DNA of 21,084 bases, taken from contig CAZSHB010000015.1 in NCBI GenBank assembly GCA_964606885.1, positions 1 to 21,084 of the forward strand, in the 5' to 3' direction. The notes beneath the pieces were generated by a model, which saw only the letters and a list, made by a program, of their open reading frames with translations, ran no database searches and had not been told where the DNA came from. Each line of letters opens with the position of its first letter. The stretch's first letter is position 1. Source of the stretch: CAZSHB01 sp964606885 (lineage in GTDB: Bacteria; Babelota; Babeliae; Babelales; CAIQNR01). Position numbers and translations under genes: made by a program. Below are positions 7,345 to 15,266 of the stretch, piece by piece.

Positions 7345-7909
7345 ACCACCAGCTTTTGAGCCAGTTCACAGCACTTGTAACAACGTCTTGCGGCTCTACA
7401 CTTGCATGGATATTTTTTTCTAAAGTTATATTTGCTGCTGATGTCTGTGTTGATGCTGGGTATGCTTTTAGGTACCAAGCTAAAATATCAACAATGGGAA
7501 CGGTAGTGTTGAGTGCGTTACCCCATGTTTGGCAGTAAGAAGTCAGTATATATTCTGCGCTTGTAGCTTTCATTTTTGCTAAGAGCATAAGGTATTTATA
7601 ATCGGTTGCTGATAAGTTATTGATATAGTTTGTGATGATGTTCATTTGTTCTGGAGTTGCCGAGTCTAATGGTGGTAAATACGTATTAATCTTACTAAAG
7701 TTCCAGGTATAGGCATGAGCGGTTGGGGCAGGGATGGTAAGCTTTGCGCTGTTTGTATTGTACGTATCAAGATATGCAAATATTGGGTGTGGTGCAACGG
7801 AAGTAGTACGAGTAGAAACGGGTATAATTGCGGGCTGTGGGGTTCTCGTGGTAGCTGCCTGAGCAAGCGTTTCACCAAACAATAAGCTTATAATCAATAA
7901 TTTCTTCAT
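7337..7909 (-). CDS. Small secreted protein, single copy of the novel helical domain with Trp-rich tail
   Basis: Family not recognised. Encodes 190 residues; the start at 7909 has GGGGG 7 bases upstream and begins a clear signal peptide (MKKLLIISLLFGETLAQA). From about residue 41 the whole protein aligns with residues 454-600 of the next gene's product: PHPIFAYLDTY with NHPMFAHLDEY, NYINNLSATDYKYLMLLAKMK with SYITNLSANDYRYLALLAAIK, and VDILAWYLKAYPASTQTS with IDILAWYLKTYPASTQTS. By eye, identity is roughly half. It ends SAVNWLKSWWSQ, a variant of the cluster's shared tail. It is the first gene of the minus-strand cluster, with about 105 AT-rich bases upstream where a promoter should lie. It looks like the minimal unit from which the larger neighbour was built, or a partial copy of it. 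Confidence 0.85.
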   Translation of the reverse strand: MKKLLIISLLFGETLAQAATTRTPQPAIIPVSTRTTSVAPHPIFAYLDTYNTNSAKLTIPAPTAHAYTWNFSKINTYLPPLDSATPEQMNIITNYINNLSATDYKYLMLLAKMKATSAEYILTSYCQTWGNALNTTVPIVDILAWYLKAYPASTQTSAANITLEKNIHASVEPQDVVTSAVNWLKSWWSQ

Positions 7910-8014
7910 TTAAATTCCCCCTTGAATGAACAATCTAAGTTGTATATTATCAAATAGGAAATTAAAAAATAAAGAAAAAGAAATTAATAGCTAGATCTTA
8001 AGCTCGGATTGGCG

Positions 8015-8539
8015 TTATTTTGGAGTGCTAATAACAATAGGTTCAATCAGCAAAAAAGCATTGGGTATTAAGATAATCTGGTTGGTGCCCTGGAGGGTGG
8101 TATACCGCAGATCAATAGCCGTTACCCGTCCTTCGTGTAGAACCTTGTTGGTTTCTATTTTAATGGTGTCGCCAAGAGTGAAGGGGCGGTAAAAGAGTAA
8201 GAAAATACCGGCAATCATGTTTGAAAGTGCGTCTTTAAAAGCAAAACCGAGTGCAAAACCGGTTAGTCCAAGACCTGCAAGAATACCGGTGATATCAAAA
8301 CCAAGTTGGCCTGCTGCAAAAATGAGGCCAAGGCCAAAGAAACCTTTACGAGCAATAGACCCTAATAAAGACAGAAGGTTGTCCGGGTGTCCGTGAGCAA
8401 TTAATTTCTTAAGACTTTTTTCTATAAGGTAACCGGCAAACCACCAGGCGCATAAGGTACATGCGGCAATAATGGCATAAGCAATAGAATGGTTAGTGTA
8501 GGTGGTAAGGGTAGTGAGGAGTATTTTTTGGTTTAACAT
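8015..8539 (-). CDS. Short MscS-family mechanosensitive channel
   Basis: Encodes 174 residues. The MscS core is clear. An N-terminal helix (AYAIIAACTLCAWWFAGYLIEKSL) is followed by a second helix. The pore-lining third helix is glycine/alanine-rich (GILAGLGLTGFALGFAFKDA) with the hallmark LSNMIAGIFLLFYRPFTLGDTI, and the beta domain ends ILIPNAFLL. E. coli MscS has 286 residues; this protein stops right after the beta domain, so the C-terminal alpha/beta vestibule is missing. Family members release solutes under hypo-osmotic membrane tension. AGGA lies 5 bases before the ATG. The gene is 15 bases behind a multi-pass membrane protein gene, so the two are probably co-transcribed. The TAA at 8015 ends the frame cleanly; whether truncation is functional is unknown. 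Confidence 0.88.
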   Translation of the reverse strand: MLNQKILLTTLTTYTNHSIAYAIIAACTLCAWWFAGYLIEKSLKKLIAHGHPDNLLSLLGSIARKGFFGLGLIFAAGQLGFDITGILAGLGLTGFALGFAFKDALSNMIAGIFLLFYRPFTLGDTIKIETNKVLHEGRVTAIDLRYTTLQGTNQIILIPNAFLLIEPIVISTPK

Positions 8540-8554
8540 GGGGTTCCTACGTGC

Positions 8555-9439
8555 TTAGAGAAATAATCTGAGTTCTTCAGGGGTAAAAGGGCTAGATTCA
8601 CCACCTGTACAATAAGAATACAAGCATCCATGGTAAATGATAAGTCCAATTTCCATAATCTTTATAATCGATAAGACAATAACGCCAGAAAGAAAGCAGG
8701 TTGCTAGTGTATCAATAGCATCAAAATAGGTACTGATAATAATTGCCACTGCAGCTAGAGCAAATAAAAAGATTTTGATACGTGCAAAAGAGATGTCACC
8801 GCCTTTAGCGCTTCCAAATTTTTTTTCTATTAAACTGCGAGATTCTAAGAGCGCGCCGCTAAAACTTTCTTGTGCGTTCATAAGAAGTAGGGGTACTACC
8901 AAGCGTCCGGGTGTTGCTTTTGAAAGCGTATGAGTTGTTGAAGGTTCTTGTCCTTCAGCATGATTCTGAACAGCAGATAAAAAGGGGCTAACGCTTAGTA
9001 CGTCAAAGAGGGTGATGATATGGTAATTAAGAAATACTAAGCTTAAGAAAAAGAGTTTTTGTATGCGATGCGCCGTGTAGCAGATATTTTCTACAAGGCT
9101 GATCGGGGTATTTTTTAGATCGTTGATTACTTTGTAGTTGAGTGTTGCGTGTATAAAAAGGGATGAAAAGATGGAAAAAAGAATAATGCCAATAATGGAT
9201 ATGCCGTGTGATACGTGGTCTAGAAAACCAGATATTGAGATGCTGTTAAGTGTTTGTATGTTTAAAAGATGTATGCCGTACACGTGGTATTCAAATAAAA
9301 AAAAGAGGGTAAAACAAAAGAGTGTGTTTACGATCATGAGTAATGCGTACAAGCTGGTAGAGGGATGTTGCTCAAGATAGAGCATGCTCGTTTTGAGCAG
9401 TCGTAGTGCATTCGTATCTTTTTCTGTCCACAGTTTCAT
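8555..9439 (-). CDS. Multi-pass inner-membrane protein of unknown function
   Basis: Encodes 294 residues with about five or six hydrophobic helices: near residues 30-50 (LYALLMIVNTLFCFTLFFLF), 78-100, 128-150, 222-240 (FLFALAAVAIIISTYF) and 245-272. A central soluble segment (about 155-215) carries LVVPLLLMNAQESFSGALLESRSLIEKKFG. That motif, within a helix-rich membrane protein, recalls the uncharacterised DUF6159 group, but I hold that only as a possibility. AGGAG lies 7 bases before the ATG. It is 68 bases downstream of the small secreted protein gene and 15 bases upstream of the MscS gene, so a shared envelope or osmotic role is conceivable from context only. Confidence 0.8.
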   Translation of the reverse strand: MKLWTEKDTNALRLLKTSMLYLEQHPSTSLYALLMIVNTLFCFTLFFLFEYHVYGIHLLNIQTLNSISISGFLDHVSHGISIIGIILFSIFSSLFIHATLNYKVINDLKNTPISLVENICYTAHRIQKLFFLSLVFLNYHIITLFDVLSVSPFLSAVQNHAEGQEPSTTHTLSKATPGRLVVPLLLMNAQESFSGALLESRSLIEKKFGSAKGGDISFARIKIFLFALAAVAIIISTYFDAIDTLATCFLSGVIVLSIIKIMEIGLIIYHGCLYSYCTGGESSPFTPEELRLFL

Positions 9440-9507
9440 ATACCAGCTCCTTTTTTAAGATGTGCATGGTATGTACCGTAGCATGAGTTTTTTTGGTAAG
9501 TAAACAG

Positions 9508-9864
9508 TCAGGATTTAGAAATAAACGGCTGTATGGTTTTTTGCATAAGTCGTAATCTGGCATAGGTAAGTGCTTGAGGGGAATTCTCTCCCGCATGTTG
9601 TTCAAATGCACTAATTGCTTGTGTGCAGTCGGTAAAAAGTTGTTTGGAGGTTATAGGATTAGGATTTTTCATAAGTTGTGTAAAGTGTTTTGCTAAATTG
9701 TTAATGAAACGTTCTTGAGGTGCAGGTTGGGGTGTGTGTGTATCATCAGAATCAGCATATCTTTTACTGCCAGCTTTACGGTGTTCGTCAACTTCCATAG
9801 GTGCACTGGCAGAGCAAGAGAGTGTTGTTGTTAGGAGTGTGATATAAAAAATGTTGTTGATCAT
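9508..9864 (-). CDS. Small secreted protein, translationally coupled to the CPBP protease
   Basis: Family not recognised. Encodes 118 residues. The N-terminus MINNIFYITLLTTTLSCSASA is a likely signal peptide, cleaved before PMEVDEHRK. The Cys at 17 is not in a good lipobox. The mature part is hydrophilic: a charged linker with SDDTHTPQPAPQ, then a predicted helical segment with several aromatic and basic residues (RFINNLAKHFTQLMK, ALTYARLRLMQKTIQPF). Its ATG overlaps the stop of the upstream protease gene in the sequence ATGA, with no strong ribosome site, so translation is probably coupled. A partner, regulator or substrate of the protease is a reasonable guess but unproven. Confidence 0.75.
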   Translation of the reverse strand: MINNIFYITLLTTTLSCSASAPMEVDEHRKAGSKRYADSDDTHTPQPAPQERFINNLAKHFTQLMKNPNPITSKQLFTDCTQAISAFEQHAGENSPQALTYARLRLMQKTIQPFISKS

Positions 9865-12800
9865 GATTCTTTTCTAATGAGTGAAAACCAATAATAGTTA
9901 AGACCTACAAGCACCGCGCCGGTAACGATCATAATGGTACCATATCCTGTAAAAACACCTGCAGTATATTCACCACAGGCATACGTAACAAAATAACCGG
10001 TCAATATTGGGATCCATAAGGTGCTGTCATGTATTAAAAGCATATGATACATGATAAGGACAACAGCGGCGATAGAAAGACTAATTGCAACACTAGATGC
10101 AATTGTTTCAAATGTGCCGATACTGATATACGCACCTATAAAGATAAATAAGAATCTACCAATACTGGTCCGTTTGCTTGGTGTGAGATTGTTTAAAAAA
10201 CTGATAGTAATGGTGCCAAATGTAGTATTACGCAATACCATAAATAGATACGATAGTATGACCATTAGGAGTACGCTGTATGATCCTAAAAATTCGTACG
10301 ATCCCCATACTGGTGTATTAACGGGTGCTATCCATTTACCAAACACATGCGCACCTCTGACAATAAGACCTGCAATAAGTCCTATAAAAAAGATACCCGG
10401 GTACACAAGGCGAGATCGATTAATCAGTGAACTGATATGTACGCTGTACAGACTCACAATAATAATACGCAATATGGTTAAAACCAGCGACATGAGGAGC
10501 ACGGAAAAGAGTTGTGTACTAAAAGGACGAGCGGTAGAAAATGTTCCGGTGATACTTGGTAATCCGTTTGCTATTACTAATAAAGAACTTGCTAAAAGTG
10601 TGGCGCCAAATAGGAGTACATGGCGAGTTTGGATGGTACGTAAAAAACCGGTGCCAAATGAACTGATAGCAATAATAATCAGTATAATAAACAGTAAACT
10701 GCTGACCATGCTAATATTTGCTTTAACGCTTTCTTTTTGATCAAAAGTACGCTTCCAGTTTTCAGGAACAAACACAGAACGTTGTACGTCTTGCACGATA
10801 TTACCACCAATAGTCACACTAAGTTGTGCGTAGCCATCAACAAGTTTGGTTGGCAGATGTTTAAAGGTAAAGACCCAATCGGTACGTGCTGGTCGATCTG
10901 TTGATTGGGCAGAAATTTCTTCAAGCATATCAGGAGTGTAACCGTAAGTTGTTTCTAATGCTTGTAACGCAACACCGCGTGCTTGCGCTTTATTGAGCGA
11001 TGGAACTGCTTTGTGTTCTGGTAGGATGAGCATCTTTCTAAGTATGCTGCCATCAGGGCCAACAAAGACATTGTATTCTTCAGCGCGTACTTGTTCAGGT
11101 GCAGTGAACGATACAAAACGCACGATCCATCCTGGAGGCGTGAGATACGTTCCCAAGAGTGCTTGATAGGTTTCTTCGCCACTTGTTTGCCATACAAATA
11201 TATGTTCTCGTGTGACGCGTCCAAATACTTGTGTAAGTGGTGTATTATCTTGCACAAAAATAAAATCTGTAGGGAGTGCTTGTTGAGCAATTTCAATAGC
11301 TTGTGTGCGACTTACCTGTACAAGAGGGCCATCGTACTTGTCTTTTGCACATAAGAGTAGCGCGATAATACTGATCACACCCAAACCACCAAGAGAAAAA
11401 ATAGTTTTTTTAGGAAGTATTTTTTTGATAATCGCTTGTGTATGAGGAGCATGGTGTTCTTCAGGATGATAAGGCAGTTCGCCTTCGTTATAATCAGCAG
11501 TAGTAAGCGTTGTCCATGCGCCTGCTTGTACGCGTCGGTAGATAACAATAAAGAGTGGAATTAATCCCAAGAAGCATAGAATAATTTTATTCAAATTTGC
11601 TGAAGAAGAGTTATCAATCCAAATAGGAATGCCCATTAAAATAAGATCGTAAATCCAGTGGCAGATAATACCTGGTAAAAGTCCGTAGGCAAGATACACA
11701 AGACCAAACAGTGTTGAAGGAAGTATGAGTTCTAACAATCTAAAATAAAACGGTTGTTGTATGTAGTTTGCATGTGCTGCTGAAAACACAAATATCTGAA
11801 TAATAAAACCTAGAACAAGTAAAAGTTTTTCTCGTTTTAAATAACGTCCCAAGATAACAGCGCCTGCAAGAGGTACTGCTCTAAAGAGACATTCTTCCAT
11901 AAAGCCTGCTTGTAATGATGCAGCAAACGCTGGCAACCAAGGTACATACGTAGCAAGAATATTAGGGTCCATCAGCGGGTTTGCTGGTGACCACCATTTG
12001 AATGTTCTTAAGAATAAAAGATAGGTTGCAGTAGCAGTACCTAAGAAGGTAAGTGCTCCTAAATAACTGCCTACGGTTTGTCCAAGAATAAAACGTGAAC
12101 TACCAAGGCGTGCTGACCAGCTTGACCAAAAGCGAATATGATTAGGAAATGCCCAATTATCTAAAGATACGGCAATGGTAAAAGCAAATGCGCAAAATGC
12201 TAGGGAATAGAGTGCTTGCACAGCTGCCATAATAGTGTAGCTACTTAAAAATGAAGATGTAGAAATAGCAGTTTTATAAGACATCCATGCTAGGGGAAGA
12301 TTGTTAAAAATAGTGAGTCCTTGTAAAAGACCGATACCCATTGCCCAATAAAAAGCGTTTTTTGTAAAGAGCATGTTGCGTTTAAAAAGGAAATATCCAC
12401 CAATAACACATCCACCAATGATGTATAAAAAGTACATTAAAAAGGTAGCGATGCTTGCTAAGAAATTATTCTTTGCAGACAAGCCTTCATAATGACGAGC
12501 AAATGTTTCTGGGATCTTAACAAGGCGTGTTACTTCAGTCAGTTGGTTGCCAGATACTTTTAGGCGTATGCGATATTTACCATCTTCAAGCAATGTTGCA
12601 TTAGTACGTTCATATACAAAGGTATGGTCAACGCGTCCTTTTGGTGTAGTTGTGTGTGATACTTCAAGTTCTTTATAATCTGCAAGATTAATGTTCCATA
12701 TGGTAGCTTCTTGTTGAGCAACCATACGTGCAGCACTTTCTGTTAACGAAGGCAGTTCTTTGTCTTCGGGCATGGTGTGTACAAATCCGTACGGTTTACC

Positions 12801-13181
12801 ATCGGGAGTTATGCGTACGATAACTTCATCAGCTGTATGTTGCTTAAAAAATCTGACTATCCATTTATACGGACAGTACAACCCTGACGTGATCATAGCG
12901 CGATAGTTATCATTCCCGCCAATTTGTAAGTCTGCAAAAGGTTGAATAAGAGCATCTTGTTGTTCTGGGCTAAAGACGGTAGCAATACGAGTATTTTCAA
13001 GAGGCCATTGATAGTTGTTACCAAGCGCTTGAGCTTTTTCAACTGCTTGATGACGATCGATGCTAATTGCAATATCTACAAGAGGATTTGCTAAGTGAAA
13101 GTAGTTGTAACAAAACAGAATACTTGCACAAGCCAGTGCAGAAAAACCGCCCCAAAATAGTGGTGATTTATGTGACATCAT
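9861..13181 (-). CDS. Very large CPBP (CAAX/Abi-type) intramembrane protease with internal duplication
   Basis: Encodes 1106 residues in two homologous halves. Half one: a membrane anchor (about 9-31), an extracytoplasmic domain (36-233), then a helix bundle with the CPBP signature. This comprises EECLFR (Glu429, Glu430, Arg433), AAHANY (His470) and ICHW (His508), the Glu/His set of CPBP intramembrane endopeptidases. Half two: another anchor near 590-610, a second copy of the soluble domain (about 617-815) and a second helix bundle (815-1100) in which no EExxxR or matching His is seen. Soluble copies match well, for example WIVRFF/WIVRFV, ITPDGKPYGF/VGPDGSILRK, PEDKELPSL/PEHKAVPSL. The PDG turn and repeated layout recall PepSY-like domains. 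Typical CPBP proteins have 200-350 residues. GGGAG lies 6 bases before the ATG. It heads a probable operon running to 8015. Confidence 0.9.
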   Translation of the reverse strand: MMSHKSPLFWGGFSALACASILFCYNYFHLANPLVDIAISIDRHQAVEKAQALGNNYQWPLENTRIATVFSPEQQDALIQPFADLQIGGNDNYRAMITSGLYCPYKWIVRFFKQHTADEVIVRITPDGKPYGFVHTMPEDKELPSLTESAARMVAQQEATIWNINLADYKELEVSHTTTPKGRVDHTFVYERTNATLLEDGKYRIRLKVSGNQLTEVTRLVKIPETFARHYEGLSAKNNFLASIATFLMYFLYIIGGCVIGGYFLFKRNMLFTKNAFYWAMGIGLLQGLTIFNNLPLAWMSYKTAISTSSFLSSYTIMAAVQALYSLAFCAFAFTIAVSLDNWAFPNHIRFWSSWSARLGSSRFILGQTVGSYLGALTFLGTATATYLLFLRTFKWWSPANPLMDPNILATYVPWLPAFAASLQAGFMEECLFRAVPLAGAVILGRYLKREKLLLVLGFIIQIFVFSAAHANYIQQPFYFRLLELILPSTLFGLVYLAYGLLPGIICHWIYDLILMGIPIWIDNSSSANLNKIILCFLGLIPLFIVIYRRVQAGAWTTLTTADYNEGELPYHPEEHHAPHTQAIIKKILPKKTIFSLGGLGVISIIALLLCAKDKYDGPLVQVSRTQAIEIAQQALPTDFIFVQDNTPLTQVFGRVTREHIFVWQTSGEETYQALLGTYLTPPGWIVRFVSFTAPEQVRAEEYNVFVGPDGSILRKMLILPEHKAVPSLNKAQARGVALQALETTYGYTPDMLEEISAQSTDRPARTDWVFTFKHLPTKLVDGYAQLSVTIGGNIVQDVQRSVFVPENWKRTFDQKESVKANISMVSSLLFIILIIIAISSFGTGFLRTIQTRHVLLFGATLLASSLLVIANGLPSITGTFSTARPFSTQLFSVLLMSLVLTILRIIIVSLYSVHISSLINRSRLVYPGIFFIGLIAGLIVRGAHVFGKWIAPVNTPVWGSYEFLGSYSVLLMVILSYLFMVLRNTTFGTITISFLNNLTPSKRTSIGRFLFIFIGAYISIGTFETIASSVAISLSIAAVVLIMYHMLLIHDSTLWIPILTGYFVTYACGEYTAGVFTGYGTIMIVTGAVLVGLNYYWFSLIRKES

Positions 13182-13241
13182 GAATAACTCCCTTTAGTAC
13201 TTGAGCGTAATCAATAAGAGTTAAACTGTAGGTAAATTAAC

Positions 13242-13283
13242 AAAAAAAGACAATAGAAGCTGTTTTGCATCTACTGTCTTTTT
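13242..13283 (-). terminator. Intrinsic terminator behind the 13323-13787 gene
   Basis: A 9-bp outer stem, AAAAAGACA (13244-13252) with TGTCTTTTT (13275-13283), is extended inward by TAGA/TCTA and GC/GC across two mismatches. On the minus strand it ends in a run of seven T. The A/T-symmetrical ends could let it work on both strands. It separates the small secreted protein gene from the protease operon. Confidence 0.85.
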
Positions 13284-13322
13284 GGTAGCTCTGTACAAGA
13301 TAAATTGTATCTTTGTTGTCTT

Positions 13323-13787
13323 TTATTTTTTCTTATTTTTTGTACGTGGGGGTGTTGGTGGATACATTTGAGCACGTTGCATTTCTAAATTTTCTTTTTC
13401 TTTATATTTTGCACGACATGCTGCAGCTGCAGCATTTTTTCTATTTCTAGAATCTATTTTAAGAGCATCCAATTTTTTTCGTTGTTCTGCTCTTGCAAGA
13501 TTTCTTTGTTCTTTTTGACGAAGGATATTTTCAAGTTCTTTGATTACATTTTGGTTAGTAATAGGTCGAGTGTTTGGTAATGGATAGGTGTATCCAGATG
13601 ATTTACTCATATCAGTTTTTTTATAAAAGCCAGTTAAGGGAACGGCTTGATTTTGGCCAAAAAGATCAAAATCAATAGAATCAAAAAAAACATAATCTGT
13701 TACATGAATACAGCTCTCTTGTGTTGCTGCTTGAAGTAGCACCATGTTGCTTAGGCTCACTATTATGAGTGCTAATAGTTTCTTCAT
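13323..13787 (-). CDS. Small secreted basic protein of unknown function
   Basis: Family not recognised. Encodes 154 residues from ATG 13787; GGAG lies 9 bases upstream, whereas the in-frame ATG at 13802 has no site. The signal peptide is MKKLLALIIVSLSNMVLLQA. The mature protein starts ATQESCIHVTDYVFFDSIDFDLFG, and the second half is a charged helix with many Arg, Lys, Glu and Gln plus an Ala run (KNAAAAACRAKYKEKENLEMQRAQ). It ends in a Pro-rich and Lys-rich tail (YPPTPPRTKNKKK). It is monocistronic, with its own terminator at 13242-13283 and about 105 bases from the end of radA. Secretion is supported; a nucleic-acid or polyanion-binding tail is conjecture from the charge alone. Confidence 0.8.
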   Translation of the reverse strand: MKKLLALIIVSLSNMVLLQAATQESCIHVTDYVFFDSIDFDLFGQNQAVPLTGFYKKTDMSKSSGYTYPLPNTRPITNQNVIKELENILRQKEQRNLARAEQRKKLDALKIDSRNRKNAAAAACRAKYKEKENLEMQRAQMYPPTPPRTKNKKK

Positions 13788-13892
13788 GAGAAATTTCTCC
13801 ATTTTGCCAAAAATCTACTACAGTATTGATTTTAACAAAAAAGTATTCACATAGTAAAGAGTTTTTAAGCTTGAGCTAGTAAGAGTGACTAT

Positions 13893-15266
13893 TTAGGCTT
13901 TGGGACTTTCAAAAAGTCCGAGCAATTGGTACACGTTAGCCAAGCGTTTGCAGGATGGTGCCTGATTTTTCTGTGATTGTGCAATAAAAAGATGTTTAAT
14001 ACCAAACTTCTCTGCTTCTTTTAGCTGACTATCAATACCGTTTATAGGTTTGATAGATCCTGTAAGGCTTATTTCTGCTAAAGCAAGAGACTTTTCGGGC
14101 AGTGCTTGCTGAAAGTAGCTTGATAATAATGCGAGCGCAATGGCTAGATCAGAAGAGCTTTCGTTGATCTTGATACCACCACTGATTTTGACAAAAATAT
14201 CATGGGCGCTGAATTTGATATGAAGATACTTTTCAAGAATGGCAGCAATCAAGACTACCCGTTTGTGATCAAGGCCTGTAATAACACGTTGGGGAACGTT
14301 AAATTTTGTTGGCACTACCAGTGCTTGTACTTCTAAAAGTAGAGGGCGTGTGCCTTCTAAGCAACTGATCAGCATAGCCCCAGGAGCGTGAGCAGTTTCA
14401 TCAAGTAAGTATTGATTGATATGGGGGACTTCTTCCATGCCGTTAGCAGACATGGCAAAAAAGCCAAGTTCGTACACCGGGCCAAATCTGTTTTTGACAC
14501 TGCGCAAAATACGTGTGTCCCAACGGTCTTCGCCTTGTAAATAAAAGACGCCATCAACCATGTGTTCTAAGGTTTTAGGGCCAGCCATTTGGCCTTCTTT
14601 GGTGATATGGCAGGTAATGATTACCGCAATGGTATGTTCTTTTGCAAGGCGCATGAGTGCAAATGATGTTTCTCGTAATTGGCCTACCGTACCGGGAAAC
14701 GTATACGAGTCGGAAAAAAAACAGTTTTGAATAGAATCGATAATAATAATGTCAGGTTTATGATCTTGCGCTGTTTGTAAAATATCTTCAATACGTGCTT
14801 GATCAGAAAACAAGAGCGGTGAATCGGTGCATCCAATACGGGCGGCACGTAGTTTTACTTGTTCAAGAGATTCTTCAGAAGAAAAATAAACCACGTTATA
14901 CGTTTGTGAAAGTTTGTGTGCAACGCTCAGTAACAGGGTTGATTTACCAATACCAGGATCGCCAGTCAGCACCAATAAAGATCCTGGCATAATACCACCG
15001 CCAAGAACCGTGTCCCATTCACCAATACCAGCAAACATACGTTTATGTGTACCAGTATGAATGCTGCTGAGTGTATGGAGTGCAACCGGTTGGCCTTTAG
15101 ATAAAGAGACTTTTTTTGGTGATGTATTGCCTGATGTTGCAAAAGTAGGTGTTGCTTTCTGTTCAATAAAACTGTTCCACTCGTTACAACTAGGACAACA
15201 TCCTAACCATTTAACACTGATGTGTGCACAGTTAGAGCATGAGAAACTTAGAGACTGTTTTGCCAT
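13893..15266 (-). CDS. radA: DNA repair protein RadA (Sms)
   Basis: Encodes 457 residues, the usual RadA length. It acts in recombinational repair as an ATP-driven branch-migration helicase related to RecA. An N-terminal zinc finger (Cys10-x2-Cys13 and Cys24-x2-Cys27, with an extra Cys23) is followed by a RecA-like core. The Walker A is GDPGIGKST (102-110), Walker B is in DIIIIDSIQ (172-180), and the RadA-specific KNRFG motif is at 258-262. A C-terminal Lon-protease-like domain contains KISGGIKINESSSDLAIALALLSS, as in other RadA proteins. The start overlaps the end of tdk by 19 bases on the same strand and has only a weak ribosome site, so coupled translation from tdk is likely. Confidence 0.97.
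   Translation of the reverse strand: MAKQSLSFSCSNCAHISVKWLGCCPSCNEWNSFIEQKATPTFATSGNTSPKKVSLSKGQPVALHTLSSIHTGTHKRMFAGIGEWDTVLGGGIMPGSLLVLTGDPGIGKSTLLLSVAHKLSQTYNVVYFSSEESLEQVKLRAARIGCTDSPLLFSDQARIEDILQTAQDHKPDIIIIDSIQNCFFSDSYTFPGTVGQLRETSFALMRLAKEHTIAVIITCHITKEGQMAGPKTLEHMVDGVFYLQGEDRWDTRILRSVKNRFGPVYELGFFAMSANGMEEVPHINQYLLDETAHAPGAMLISCLEGTRPLLLEVQALVVPTKFNVPQRVITGLDHKRVVLIAAILEKYLHIKFSAHDIFVKISGGIKINESSSDLAIALALLSSYFQQALPEKSLALAEISLTGSIKPINGIDSQLKEAEKFGIKHLFIAQSQKNQAPSCKRLANVYQLLGLFESPKA

Noticed and set aside
9372..9611. 79-codon minus-strand open frame bridging two genes
   Set aside because: It overlaps both the 118-residue gene and the start of the membrane protein gene in another frame, with no recognisable features.
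10051..10740. 229-codon plus-strand open frame opposite the large protease gene
   Set aside because: It is fully antisense to the second membrane bundle of the protease, has no ribosome site or recognisable domain, and its composition mirrors the complementary hydrophobic codons.
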